Source: Rhodobacteraceae bacterium UBA2553
Lineage (GTDB): Bacteria; Pseudomonadota; Alphaproteobacteria; Rhodobacterales; Rhodobacteraceae
Direction of reading: 5' to 3'
DNA: 14,715 nt
Assembly (NCBI GenBank): GCA_002340515.1
Contig: DDMF01000045.1
Location: 1-14,715 of the forward strand
Below the pieces are notes generated by a model. The model made no database searches and was not told where the DNA came from. It saw nothing but the letters and a program-made list of their open reading frames with translations. The position numbers and the translations under genes are program-made. Below, in pieces: positions 6,950 through 13,709 of the stretch; the stretch's first letter is position 1; every line of letters begins with the position of its first letter.

Positions 6950-7031
6950 CTTTATCAGATCAGTGGTTTTGGCGATTGAGGGCCCTGTTGCGAAGTGTAT
7001 TAGCTTAATATTGCGAAAAGCCCGTGACTGA
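6942..7031 (+). CDS. Candidate 29-codon micro-ORF linking two train genes
   Basis: ATG at 6942 opens a 29-residue frame beginning MSDFIRSVVLAIEGPVAK and ending RKARD. It overlaps the end of the preceding membrane-protein gene by 8 bases and the GTG start of the following 389-aa gene by 8 bases, so it exactly bridges what would otherwise be a 74-base gap. The peptide would be a short amphipathic helix with a basic C-terminus, of the sort that can sit on a membrane surface. A GAGG lies directly against the ATG, too close for an ideal ribosome site, so initiation would depend on coupling from upstream. It may be a real peptide or only a coupling device for the downstream GTG start, which lacks its own ribosome site. 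Confidence 0.35.
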   Translation: MSDFIRSVVLAIEGPVAKCISLILRKARD

Positions 7032-8193
7032 CGACATCAAATCCACCGAACAGGCCAACGCGGGGTTTGCCCCCCGTGATCATGCGGAGCTAACGGATAC
7101 GCAGATCACGCGCCGGTATTTCTCAAAGTTCGACGCCATCACCGGGCATCTCACACGGGTTGCAGGCCAGATGGAGGCAGAAGGACGCATGGGCCGGGAT
7201 GAGGTCACAGTGCTGGCCGAATACCTCGTCAAACTGGGGTTCACCTTTCGCGCGTTGGCGAACAAATACCATTTTTCCGGCGGCTCATATGGCCTCACGG
7301 CACAAACGCTGACCTTTGATCGACGTGAAAGCGGTTTTCCTGTCGCGGCGGAGCTTTTGCAGATGGCGTCCGACGCGGCGCAAGCCCAGGGGCATTTGGC
7401 GCAGATGCCATCGGTGGACAAGTTGAAATCGGAAATGGTCAGCCAGATTGTGGGTGACCTGACCAAGCCGGTGAAGCTGCAATACAGCCTGTCGCAGCGG
7501 TTGTATTATGAGGAATTGGCGAAGGGTCAGCTCTTTTGGCCGCAAATGCACCCGGATGTGATCTGGCGCCGAAATGAAGGTGAGGGGCGCCATACGCGGC
7601 GTCATTATTTGCTGCATTGGGCGGTCTATGACAGCGAAGTGAACCTGCCGACGATCTACCTGATGGAGGTCGAGGACACCGGGAAATACCCGCTGCCGAA
7701 AGACGATGAACGCTGGCCGCAGGTTGGCGCGCATTTGATGGCGCAATCCATGGCGGGGTTGAAGCTGGTGACCATTGCCACCGGGTTTGATCGTGACTTT
7801 GACAACCTGCATCCCAAACGGCTGCGGCGGTTTCATATTGGCCCGATGTACAGCCATACGTTCACGCGCCAAACTGGCCCGCTGCGTGAGGTGTTGGACG
7901 AGGCAAAATCGCCACCCGGTGAAGATTGGGCGCTGGCCTGGACGCTGGAAGAGTTGGAAAGCCGCGAGGTGAAAGAAGAGCGCACCGGATGGTTTGGATC
8001 GGTGGAACGCGAGGTGTTTCAACTGGATCCCTTTGCCGGGCGCGGGGCTGATCTGGGCGCGACGCGGATGGAGCGGTCTATTATTCTGCCGGAACGCCCG
8101 TTTCAGGTGCTGGCGGAAAAGAACCCGCCGGGCTTTCGCGATGTGCGTAAATTTGTGGTGCGCCCCGGTGGGCAGGTGCTGAGTTATCGGTGA
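7024..8193 (+). CDS. Conserved-looking protein of unknown function (389 aa)
   Basis: I do not recognise this family with confidence. The product is soluble, with no signal peptide or membrane helix. An N-terminal, mainly helical half (residues 20-170) includes TRRYFSKFDAITGHLTRVAGQM and LAEYLVKLGFTFRALANKYHF. A mixed, aromatic-rich C-terminal half follows, with WPQMHPDVIWRR (172-183), HYLLHWAVYDSEVNLPTIYL (194-213), a KLVTIATGFDRDFDNLHPKRLRRFHIGP stretch (247-274) and a proline-rich end. No catalytic motif is obvious. From memory only, it could be the kind of Rhodobacterales protein catalogued as DUF6384; this needs a profile search. Start is GTG at 7024 (then ACTGAC), with no ribosome site of its own and an 8-base overlap with the micro-ORF. 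Its place directly before the AAA+ gene suggests a partner or client adaptor. Confidence 0.8.
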   Translation: MTDDIKSTEQANAGFAPRDHAELTDTQITRRYFSKFDAITGHLTRVAGQMEAEGRMGRDEVTVLAEYLVKLGFTFRALANKYHFSGGSYGLTAQTLTFDRRESGFPVAAELLQMASDAAQAQGHLAQMPSVDKLKSEMVSQIVGDLTKPVKLQYSLSQRLYYEELAKGQLFWPQMHPDVIWRRNEGEGRHTRRHYLLHWAVYDSEVNLPTIYLMEVEDTGKYPLPKDDERWPQVGAHLMAQSMAGLKLVTIATGFDRDFDNLHPKRLRRFHIGPMYSHTFTRQTGPLREVLDEAKSPPGEDWALAWTLEELESREVKEERTGWFGSVEREVFQLDPFAGRGADLGATRMERSIILPERPFQVLAEKNPPGFRDVRKFVVRPGGQVLSYR

Positions 8194-8197
8194 GGTT

Positions 8198-8255
8198 GGG
8201 GGCTTTGCCCCCGGCTTCGCCTCCCCCGAGGTATTTTGAGCAAGAAAAGAGGCGC
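8198..8255 (+). repeat. Post-stop hairpin/GAGGTATTT-CAAGAAAA motif, copy 2 (inside the gene train)
   Basis: Right after the stop at 8193, GGGGGC (8198-8203) and GCCCCC (8207-8212) form a perfect hairpin with a TTT loop. Then come GGC-TTC-GCC (8213-8221) and CCCCGAGGTATTTTGAGCAAG (from 8223) leading into AAAAGA. It matches copy 1 after panC in order and content. Here it separates two co-directional genes of one train, so it may act as an attenuator or RNA-processing site rather than as a full stop. Confidence 0.6.
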
Positions 8256-8281
8256 AGCCTTTTCGTTTGTAGGAGAGTTTT

Positions 8282-10219
8282 ATGTCGATGCCAGCTGATG
8301 TGATGGAAGTGCGGGAAGAAGAAATCCGGGCGCATTATGGTGCCGCCGCCGGGTTGCTTGAGGGGTTTGATCATACGCCGCGCATTGCCAAACCAAAGGT
8401 TGCGGCAGCGGCCCCTGAGCGATCAGCCGGCATTGGCACGCGTCGGCGATTTCGATCCACCACGCCGGGCTTGGTGACACGCTCGACCGCGCGGCCCGAA
8501 GGTGTGCATTTGGTGGCGCGCATTGAGGGCGCGGATGGGGATGACCCGCTGGTCTCTCCGCTTCAGGCCACGGTCTTGCATAGCTTGCGTCGGGCGGTTT
8601 CCATTGCCTTGGCGGTGGGCGAGGGGTTTTCTGAGGCGACCGAATTGGCAACCCTTCGGCGTGCGAATTTGGAAGGCGCTATAGGCGCGGATAAGGCGAC
8701 GGGATTTGCCGAGCTCTTGGCGGCGGAAAGCCTTGTGGTGCTTTACGTTTTTGCCAATGCGACCTCGTATCTTTTGGCGTCTCACGCGGGGGAAGTTTCC
8801 GTGGATGTGGGCGCTGTGGAAGAGGTTCTGACAGACAATGCCCCGATGGCCCTGAACGGCGCATTATGGGAGCTGGATCAAGAACTTGCGACATTTTCGA
8901 CCAGCGAAGATAAGCTGGTGCCCACCGTTTTGGCCTATGCGGAACAGTTGATGGAAAAGGTTTCGTTGCGTGCGCAAAATGCCCCTCAGTTGGCTGCTTT
9001 CACCGGCGCGAATTACCGGGTTGAGGCGGACGATCTGACCATTTCCGGTTTCACCCCCGCGCGCGCTGCCAAAGCCACGAAACTGACCATGTCGTTCAAG
9101 AAACCGAACGAAGTGGTGGGCAACCATATCGCCAAATATCAGTCGATGAAGCTGGCCAAAATGCTGATGGCTTATGACTTTGACCGCAAGCTGAACCCCT
9201 TTGCGGAGCTCGGCGGGTTCATCTTTACCTTCATGGGCGACGGCATGCCGGGCACTGGGAAAACCACGCTGATTCAGATGATGGCCGGGCTGATCAATGA
9301 TTACTGCCAAGTGGCGGGTTATGCGTTTCGCTATCAGAACTTCGGTATCGACAATATCGACAGTTACCAAGGGAAATCCGGACAAAATGCCAAGGCGTTC
9401 ATCAATAATGTGATGGACCAGAATGTGATCGGTTTTGGCACCGTGGATGACATCGACCAAATTGCGGGCAAACGCGGGGATCGTCAATCCAGCGCGGGGC
9501 AACAAGAGGTCACGGCGGTGTTGATGGAGGCATTTGCGGGTGCAAATACCGTCGTTCGCGGCAATTGCACCTTTGGGATGTTTTCAAACTACCCCGAGAA
9601 TGTGGACGACGCGCTGCGCCAACGGGCGGGCGCGCGGTTCTTGGTCGATGGGCCAAAAACGCGTGACGATTATATCGACATTCTGAACCTTTTGATGGGC
9701 AAAAACCACGCGATCCCGCTGGGCGATCACGACGCCTATGCAGCCCAAGAGATCAAGAAAGCGGTCGCGGCGAGCTATGATGGTTACAGCCGCCCGCAAG
9801 AACCGGGGTTGGTTGCGGTGTTTGACCGGGTGCAGGATCAAATCGGCGATTTGGACACGATTGCCAAGATGGGCACGTATTTGAAAGCGATCCAAGAGGC
9901 CGACCCGCGCTTTACCGGGCGTGCGATCAAGAACATCACCGACGCGGTGAAAGTCCGGGCGATGGATTTTGAATTGCCGGATGAGTGGATGGAAAACCCA
10001 GAGCTGTTCTTGTTGAAAGGGTATGACGACAAGAAGGCGATGATTGCTGACCTGCGCGTGCCGATCACCGTGGACATGGTGATCCAAGAGATCAACCGCT
10101 ACGCCGACAGTGAATTCCGCTATGCCGATAAATCGGACGAGGTGGCAATTGACAATATGGTGCGCGACTTTGGGCGCACCGAAGAGGCGAAGCGGCGGTA
10201 TCTGGAGGGGAAGGGGTGA
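8282..10219 (+). CDS. AAA+ ATPase with a long helical N-terminal domain
   Basis: The likely motor of the gene train. The AAA+ module occupies roughly residues 280-570: Walker A in GDGMPGTGKTTL (Gly321, Lys327, Thr328), a pore-loop-like SYQGKSGQNAKAF (361-373), Walker B in GFGTVDDIDQIA (Asp389-Asp390), sensor 1 Asn436 in GMFSNYPENVDDALRQRAGARF, candidate arginine fingers Arg448 and Arg452, and a sensor-2 GRAIKN (546-551). The Walker B second acid is Asp where most AAA+ proteins have Glu. Residues 1-240 are helical with an Ala/Arg-rich linker and match no domain I know. No membrane helix. The start at 8282 follows AGGAGAG (8271-8277); this leader resembles that of the coiled-coil gene (GAG-TTTTATGTCGA in both). 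AAA+ proteins of this build remodel or unfold protein partners; the substrate here is unknown. Confidence 0.9.
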   Translation: MSMPADVMEVREEEIRAHYGAAAGLLEGFDHTPRIAKPKVAAAAPERSAGIGTRRRFRSTTPGLVTRSTARPEGVHLVARIEGADGDDPLVSPLQATVLHSLRRAVSIALAVGEGFSEATELATLRRANLEGAIGADKATGFAELLAAESLVVLYVFANATSYLLASHAGEVSVDVGAVEEVLTDNAPMALNGALWELDQELATFSTSEDKLVPTVLAYAEQLMEKVSLRAQNAPQLAAFTGANYRVEADDLTISGFTPARAAKATKLTMSFKKPNEVVGNHIAKYQSMKLAKMLMAYDFDRKLNPFAELGGFIFTFMGDGMPGTGKTTLIQMMAGLINDYCQVAGYAFRYQNFGIDNIDSYQGKSGQNAKAFINNVMDQNVIGFGTVDDIDQIAGKRGDRQSSAGQQEVTAVLMEAFAGANTVVRGNCTFGMFSNYPENVDDALRQRAGARFLVDGPKTRDDYIDILNLLMGKNHAIPLGDHDAYAAQEIKKAVAASYDGYSRPQEPGLVAVFDRVQDQIGDLDTIAKMGTYLKAIQEADPRFTGRAIKNITDAVKVRAMDFELPDEWMENPELFLLKGYDDKKAMIADLRVPITVDMVIQEINRYADSEFRYADKSDEVAIDNMVRDFGRTEEAKRRYLEGKG

Positions 10220-10413
10220 GCATCTTGCGATGTCCTTCTGGGCTGCAAGCCCGGTTCACGCCCGACCCCGCCCCCCAGGGCGGGCGTGAAATTGCTGTGG
10301 GTTCGGCTTGGCGCATCGTTCCGGTTTTTCCGGGCGGATTGCCAATCATTGAGCCGCCCTCGGGTTCGGGCGTGAACCTAAGTTCCAGTGTGCATTCGTG
10401 GGTGAAAGCATGA
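10216..10413 (+). CDS. Possible 65-codon ORF filling the gap after the AAA+ gene
   Basis: A GTG at 10216 opens a frame that overlaps the AAA+ stop by four bases (GTGA) and closes on a TGA that overlaps the next ATG by four bases (ATGA at 10410). GGAGGGG at 10204-10210 sits at good distance from the GTG. Against it, almost the whole frame is made of the inverted-repeat segment 10253-10378, and the product (rich in Pro, Gly, Ser, no clear fold) reads like translated repeat DNA. It is either a coupling ORF built on an inserted element or a coincidence. Confidence 0.3.
   Translation: MSILRCPSGLQARFTPDPAPQGGREIAVGSAWRIVPVFPGGLPIIEPPSGSGVNLSSSVHSWVKA
10253..10378. repeat. Structured 126-bp segment bounded by inverted repeats
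   Basis: GGTTCACGCCCGA (10253-10265) has an exact reverse complement at 10366-10378; extended to 18 bases the arms match at 17. A third partial copy of the right arm, CGGGCGTGAA (10281-10290), pairs perfectly with 10255-10264 to give a local hairpin, and GGGCGG (10332-10337) pairs with CCGCCC (10354-10359). It lies in the only sizeable gap of the gene train. The layout is like a small non-autonomous insertion or a transcribed structured spacer; I find no flanking direct duplication. Confidence 0.6.
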
Positions 10414-11246
10414 GTGAAACAGAGAAAACCAAACGCCCGTTTTGGAAGAACCCAATCGCTTGGGCGATTATTGCAACAGGATTGGTTGCTGCATTTGGTT
10501 TCTGGGCGGGTGGATTGGAAGCGTGTGGCGTTGACTTCTGGGGAAACCGTAGTTGCTCTGGAACCAAATGGTCAGCATTCCTCGAAGCCACACCAAATGA
10601 AGTCGGGGATACGCTCGCCGGGTTTGCTGGGGCGCTCGCCTTTGTTTGGCTGATTGCAACGGTTGTGTTGCAGGGGCAAGAACTGCGTGAGCAGCGTCTA
10701 GAATTTGAGAAGATGGCAAATGCTCAAGAAGCTCAAGCTAATGTTTTGAAAACTCAAGCTGATATATTTGTAAAGGAACAGTCTCAAAGGGATGAAGCGC
10801 GTGCGGAGCAGTTGTTCGAAGAGAAATTGAGGTCGTTCATTGTCTCATTGGTAGAAAGCCCCTCGAGAGGATTATGTTGGGCGTTTTCCAACGGTACGAT
10901 TGATGATGAGGGCTATAGTTATGGAGAGGTCCACAGTTATTCACTGAGTAGCGAAAAATATGAAAACCAAACGATTGATGAGGCAATTATTAATTTTCGC
11001 CGGAGGCTACCAAGTATACGGGAAACCCTTTGGGACTTCCTGCATCAATCGGTTGACTATCGTTTGCCCCCAAAGGAGAAGTTTGTTTCAAATTTGGTCA
11101 GTGATCTAGAAAGTATTGTTGCAATTAAGTGCAAATTATCCGAACCGCAACAAGTGCGGCTATCTAGAATGAGACTCCCTGAGATCATAGATCAGCTCCA
11201 AAAGCTCGGGGCGACGTCAGCGCTATGGACGGAGGATTCCCAATGA
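10410..11246 (+). CDS. Two-helix membrane protein with coiled coil, unknown function (possible accessory insertion)
   Basis: 278 residues. Membrane segments at about 15-33 (AWAIIATGLVAAFGFW) and 68-88 (DTLAGFAGALAFVWLIATVVL) flank a loop holding Cys39 and Cys49, which could form a disulfide if periplasmic. A coiled coil (88-140, GQELREQRLEFEKMANAQEA) follows, then a cytosolic helical region of about 130 residues. The pattern GDTLAGFAGALAF...VVLQGQELREQR recurs in many accessory membrane proteins, some annotated as putative phage abortive-infection proteins; the C-terminal half shows no motif that would settle it. From about 10740 on, the gene is visibly AT-richer than its neighbours and uses different codons, suggesting later acquisition. 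The start at 10410 has only a weak GGTGAAAG; the stop overlaps the next ATG as ATGA. Confidence 0.75.
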   Translation: MSETEKTKRPFWKNPIAWAIIATGLVAAFGFWAGGLEACGVDFWGNRSCSGTKWSAFLEATPNEVGDTLAGFAGALAFVWLIATVVLQGQELREQRLEFEKMANAQEAQANVLKTQADIFVKEQSQRDEARAEQLFEEKLRSFIVSLVESPSRGLCWAFSNGTIDDEGYSYGEVHSYSLSSEKYENQTIDEAIINFRRRLPSIRETLWDFLHQSVDYRLPPKEKFVSNLVSDLESIVAIKCKLSEPQQVRLSRMRLPEIIDQLQKLGATSALWTEDSQ

Positions 11247-12643
11247 AACGCCTCATTAAACGCGGTTTGATGTTTGGGAATATGGTGCGGGTGGATAGTC
11301 CGGCGCTGATCACGCGTTACAATCGCGCGCTGGGCAAGCTGGCGGGGCGGACCACCGAACTGAGTGAATTCCACATCGACATCTCTGGCTTTTCTCCTGA
11401 GATTGGCGAGGAGTTTGGCGATGAGGCTTATCTTAATCCCGGTGGTTGCAATCGGCAGTTTATCATCCTCACCGTCGATCAGAAAAAGGCGCCTTTGCTG
11501 AACGCGAGCTTCTCGACCTCGCGTGGGATCCTCAAGCGATTCATGGCCGACAATGAAGCAAAGCTCTTTGCGCTCACCGCTCATGATGCCATCGCGGGCG
11601 AGCTGGAAAATTCGGTTTATGATATCACCAACCTGCGCGACCTGTTGGCCATTCGCAACATCACTGTGGCGGCTGACACCACCCAAAGCCATGTCGCCAA
11701 TGCGCGCAAATTGGCCGAGAAAATTGAGCATTTTCAGACAGGTGAGCGCGCGTGGTATGATGATGCGCTGATTGATGAGATGATTGATCTGGCGCGCGAA
11801 ACCGGCGATGTGACCCGCGTGCCGGTCGACCTTGGCACGCCCACCTATGAGCAGGGCAATTTCTGGACTGCGCATTTCGGCGGTCTTTACGTGTTTCGCG
11901 ATGTGGACGACCCGGCGCTGATAGCGTTGGGCGATGACACCGCGCTGAAAGATGCGCCTTTTGATCGGCGCTACGGCCCCGATGACACCAACGGGATCGC
12001 GTCTTTCCTGAAGAAAAACGAACTGGTGGAGCCGGTGATCAAGGCGCGCGGTGTGGATGGGGCGCGGATCTTACGGCAGAAAATGCAGTTCATGTTGGTG
12101 GATGCAGCCGCAAGTGCCGGCATGGATCTGGGCGACATGGGGGATCGCGCGTTGCGCCGTGTGGCGACCCGGTTGGGCGACGATCTGCCGGAGGCATTTC
12201 AAGGGTTGGCGGCGATGGTGCGCTGGGCCGAGTCGGGGGGCAAATGGCCCAAGATCAACAGTCGCCACCCAGCCTATTTTTATACCCTGCGCGCGCGCCC
12301 GGATCACCCGGATCGCGATCTGATCAACCAGTTGTTGTCAGAACTTGCACCGATGGATGTGCGCCAGCTTTTCATCTGTCACAAACAAGCGTTTTATGAT
12401 GCATATGCCACATGGCCCGATGAAAAACGGGAATTTGTGGCGGAGTTCCTGCATCGTGATTATATGGCAAATAAGGCCGGTGCGCGGGCGCGGTTGTTTG
12501 GTGGGGACGAGGGGGATACGGCATCATCCGCTCGGCACACGCCCCGAAACAATCCATGGGCGAGCCAAGCAAAACAGGCCAAACAGCGCGATGATCTGAT
12601 CGATGTGGTTGGACCATGGGGTGCCGTGACAAGGAGGCGATGA
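11243..12643 (+). CDS. Conserved-looking protein of unknown function (466 aa)
   Basis: Not recognised with confidence. Soluble, no signal peptide or membrane helix. It opens with MKRLIKRGLMFGNMVRVDSP, has a mixed segment FHIDISGFSPEIGEEFGDEAYLNPGG (43-68), a helical middle, a second mixed part around GNFWTAHFGGLYVFRDVDDPAL (205-226), and a helical C-terminal half with PAYFYTLRARPDHPDRDLIN (343-362) and VRQLFICHKQAFYDAY (373-388). The last 50 residues are polar, basic and probably disordered. No catalytic signature is evident. From memory only, it could belong to the Rhodobacterales family catalogued as DUF6638; a profile search would decide. The start at 11243 is supported by GGAGG at 11231-11235 and overlaps the upstream stop as ATGA. 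Neighbour context suggests an operon partner of the AAA+ ATPase. Confidence 0.82.
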   Translation: MKRLIKRGLMFGNMVRVDSPALITRYNRALGKLAGRTTELSEFHIDISGFSPEIGEEFGDEAYLNPGGCNRQFIILTVDQKKAPLLNASFSTSRGILKRFMADNEAKLFALTAHDAIAGELENSVYDITNLRDLLAIRNITVAADTTQSHVANARKLAEKIEHFQTGERAWYDDALIDEMIDLARETGDVTRVPVDLGTPTYEQGNFWTAHFGGLYVFRDVDDPALIALGDDTALKDAPFDRRYGPDDTNGIASFLKKNELVEPVIKARGVDGARILRQKMQFMLVDAAASAGMDLGDMGDRALRRVATRLGDDLPEAFQGLAAMVRWAESGGKWPKINSRHPAYFYTLRARPDHPDRDLINQLLSELAPMDVRQLFICHKQAFYDAYATWPDEKREFVAEFLHRDYMANKAGARARLFGGDEGDTASSARHTPRNNPWASQAKQAKQRDDLIDVVGPWGAVTRRR

Positions 12644-12918
12644 TGGGGTTTATTCGGTTTGTGTTTTTCGGCTATCTGGGCCTGACGGTGATCTATTGGT
12701 TGATCAACATCTATTCGCGCTCGGTCCGGTTGGAGCGGCTGGAAAACGAATGGGCAGAGGACCATCCAGACGACAACAGCAGCGATGCGCGCCAATCGTT
12801 TTTGGATGACGGCATGGCCGCCTATCACGCATCATTTCGCCCCAAGTTAATCGGGCTTGTATATATCATTCCGACCATTTTGGTCATCGTCGCACTGGTT
12901 GTGCGCAATTCGAACTGA
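12643..12918 (+). CDS. Small membrane protein with two helices and an acidic loop (91 aa)
   Basis: Unrecognised. Hydrophobic segments lie at about 4-24 (IRFVFFGYLGLTVIYWLINI) and 68-87 (KLIGLVYIIPTILVIVALVV). Between them is a hydrophilic loop of about 45 residues with an acidic stretch, NEWAEDHPDD. Both ends therefore sit on the same side of the membrane. The start is chosen at 12643, where TGATG joins it to the preceding stop and AAGGAGG (12631-12637) is at good distance; an ATG one codon earlier (12640) is also possible. It ends eight bases before the DUF1523 gene and is probably co-translated with it. Confidence 0.8.
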   Translation: MGFIRFVFFGYLGLTVIYWLINIYSRSVRLERLENEWAEDHPDDNSSDARQSFLDDGMAAYHASFRPKLIGLVYIIPTILVIVALVVRNSN

Positions 12919-12925
12919 GGGACTT

Positions 12926-13594
12926 ATGGATACTGTCAAACGGGTGTTCCGCATCATCATTTTCGTCATCTTGGCGTTGTTCTTTTCCTATGTATTGCCA
13001 CAGCATGACGTGGTGCGTGTGACCTCGACCGAGATTATTCGTCAGGACTTTTCATCCGTAAACCGGATCTTTTATGCGCAGGCTGATAGTGGGAACGTTG
13101 AAAATCCAACCCGCGATATTCGTCTGATCAATACCGTGAAACGCAAGACGTTCCTGTTGGGGTTCATCCCGCGTGAGGCGGAAAAAGTGATGGTGTATCG
13201 CAATGAGGATACCGGTTGGATCTGGCCACCGTACTTCAAGTTTGACAGCTCGGATTTGCAAGCGCAGGCCTCGTCGATCACCTCGAAAGGGGATGGCGAT
13301 AATTGGGCGATCATGACCCATTATGGTTGGCGCAATCGGTTCTTTACCATCTTTCCCAATGCAGTGGGGCTAAAGCCGATCGACGGGCCAGATGTGCGGA
13401 TCATCCCGTGGTTTAATATCTTTTTCTTTGGGTTCCTGATCATCGGTTGGCTGTTTTTGCGGGCGTTGTGGCGTCAGTTCCGCCAACGCTCGATTGACCC
13501 GGTGCTTGAGGATGCGTCTGAGACGTGGGAGCTTTTGGATGACAAGGCGGATGAGGCCAAAGGGCGTTTCAGTCGTTGGTTTAAGCGCAAGTAA
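12926..13594 (+). CDS. DUF1523 family membrane protein
   Basis: Member of a family of unknown function found mainly in alphaproteobacteria. The 222-residue product has an N-terminal membrane segment (about 8-24), a probably periplasmic central domain with the family's recognisable stretch MTHYGWRNRFFTIFPNAVGLKPI (130-152), and a second membrane helix (about 163-182) followed by a charged C-terminal tail that is longer than I would expect for the family. Other family-like features are HDVVRVTSTEI near the start and WPPYFKFDSSDLQAQA (100-115). The start at 12926 is set by GAGGGA (12917-12922), which overlaps the upstream stop. Last gene of the train, ending just before a strong terminator. Family call is firm; role unknown. 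Confidence 0.88.
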   Translation: MDTVKRVFRIIIFVILALFFSYVLPQHDVVRVTSTEIIRQDFSSVNRIFYAQADSGNVENPTRDIRLINTVKRKTFLLGFIPREAEKVMVYRNEDTGWIWPPYFKFDSSDLQAQASSITSKGDGDNWAIMTHYGWRNRFFTIFPNAVGLKPIDGPDVRIIPWFNIFFFGFLIIGWLFLRALWRQFRQRSIDPVLEDASETWELLDDKADEAKGRFSRWFKRK

Positions 13595-13618
13595 CACCTT
13601 GGCACCGCTCAGAAAAGT

Positions 13619-13654
13619 AAAAACGCCGCGCAAATGTTGCGCGGCGTTTTTTTT
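13619..13654. terminator. Bidirectional intrinsic terminator
   Basis: CGCCGCGCAA (13624-13633) and TTGCGCGGCG (13637-13646) form a perfect 10-bp stem with an ATG loop. Eight T follow on the plus side (13647-13654) and five A precede the stem, giving a T-run on the minus strand. It sits between the convergent DUF1523 and aldehyde dehydrogenase genes and can end transcription from both sides. Confidence 0.92.
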
Positions 13655-13660
13655 GTCTTT

Positions 13661-13699
13661 GTGCCTTCGGCGAGGATATTTATGGAAAGAGGAAAAGGC
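13661..13699 (+). repeat. Post-stop GAGGATATTT-GGAAAGAGGAAAA motif, copy 3
   Basis: After the terminator, GCC-TTC-GGC (13663-13671) forms a mini-hairpin followed by GAGGATATTTATGGAAAGAG and AAAA. The order matches copies 1 and 2 (mini-hairpin, GAGGTATTT-like box, GAGCAAGAAAA-like box), with more divergence and with the terminator stem in place of the GC hairpin. Confidence 0.5.
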
Positions 13700-13709
13700 C
13701 CCCTTAGTC

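Noticed and set aside
8864..9505. Minus-strand 213-codon frame inside the AAA+ gene
   Set aside because: Shadow of the AAA+ reading frame covering its Walker A and B region; His/Arg-rich with no recognisable domain.
10243..10390. Target-site duplication flanking the inverted-repeat segment
   Set aside because: The bases outside the two arms (CTGCAAGCCC and TAAGTTCC) do not match, so no duplication supports transposition.
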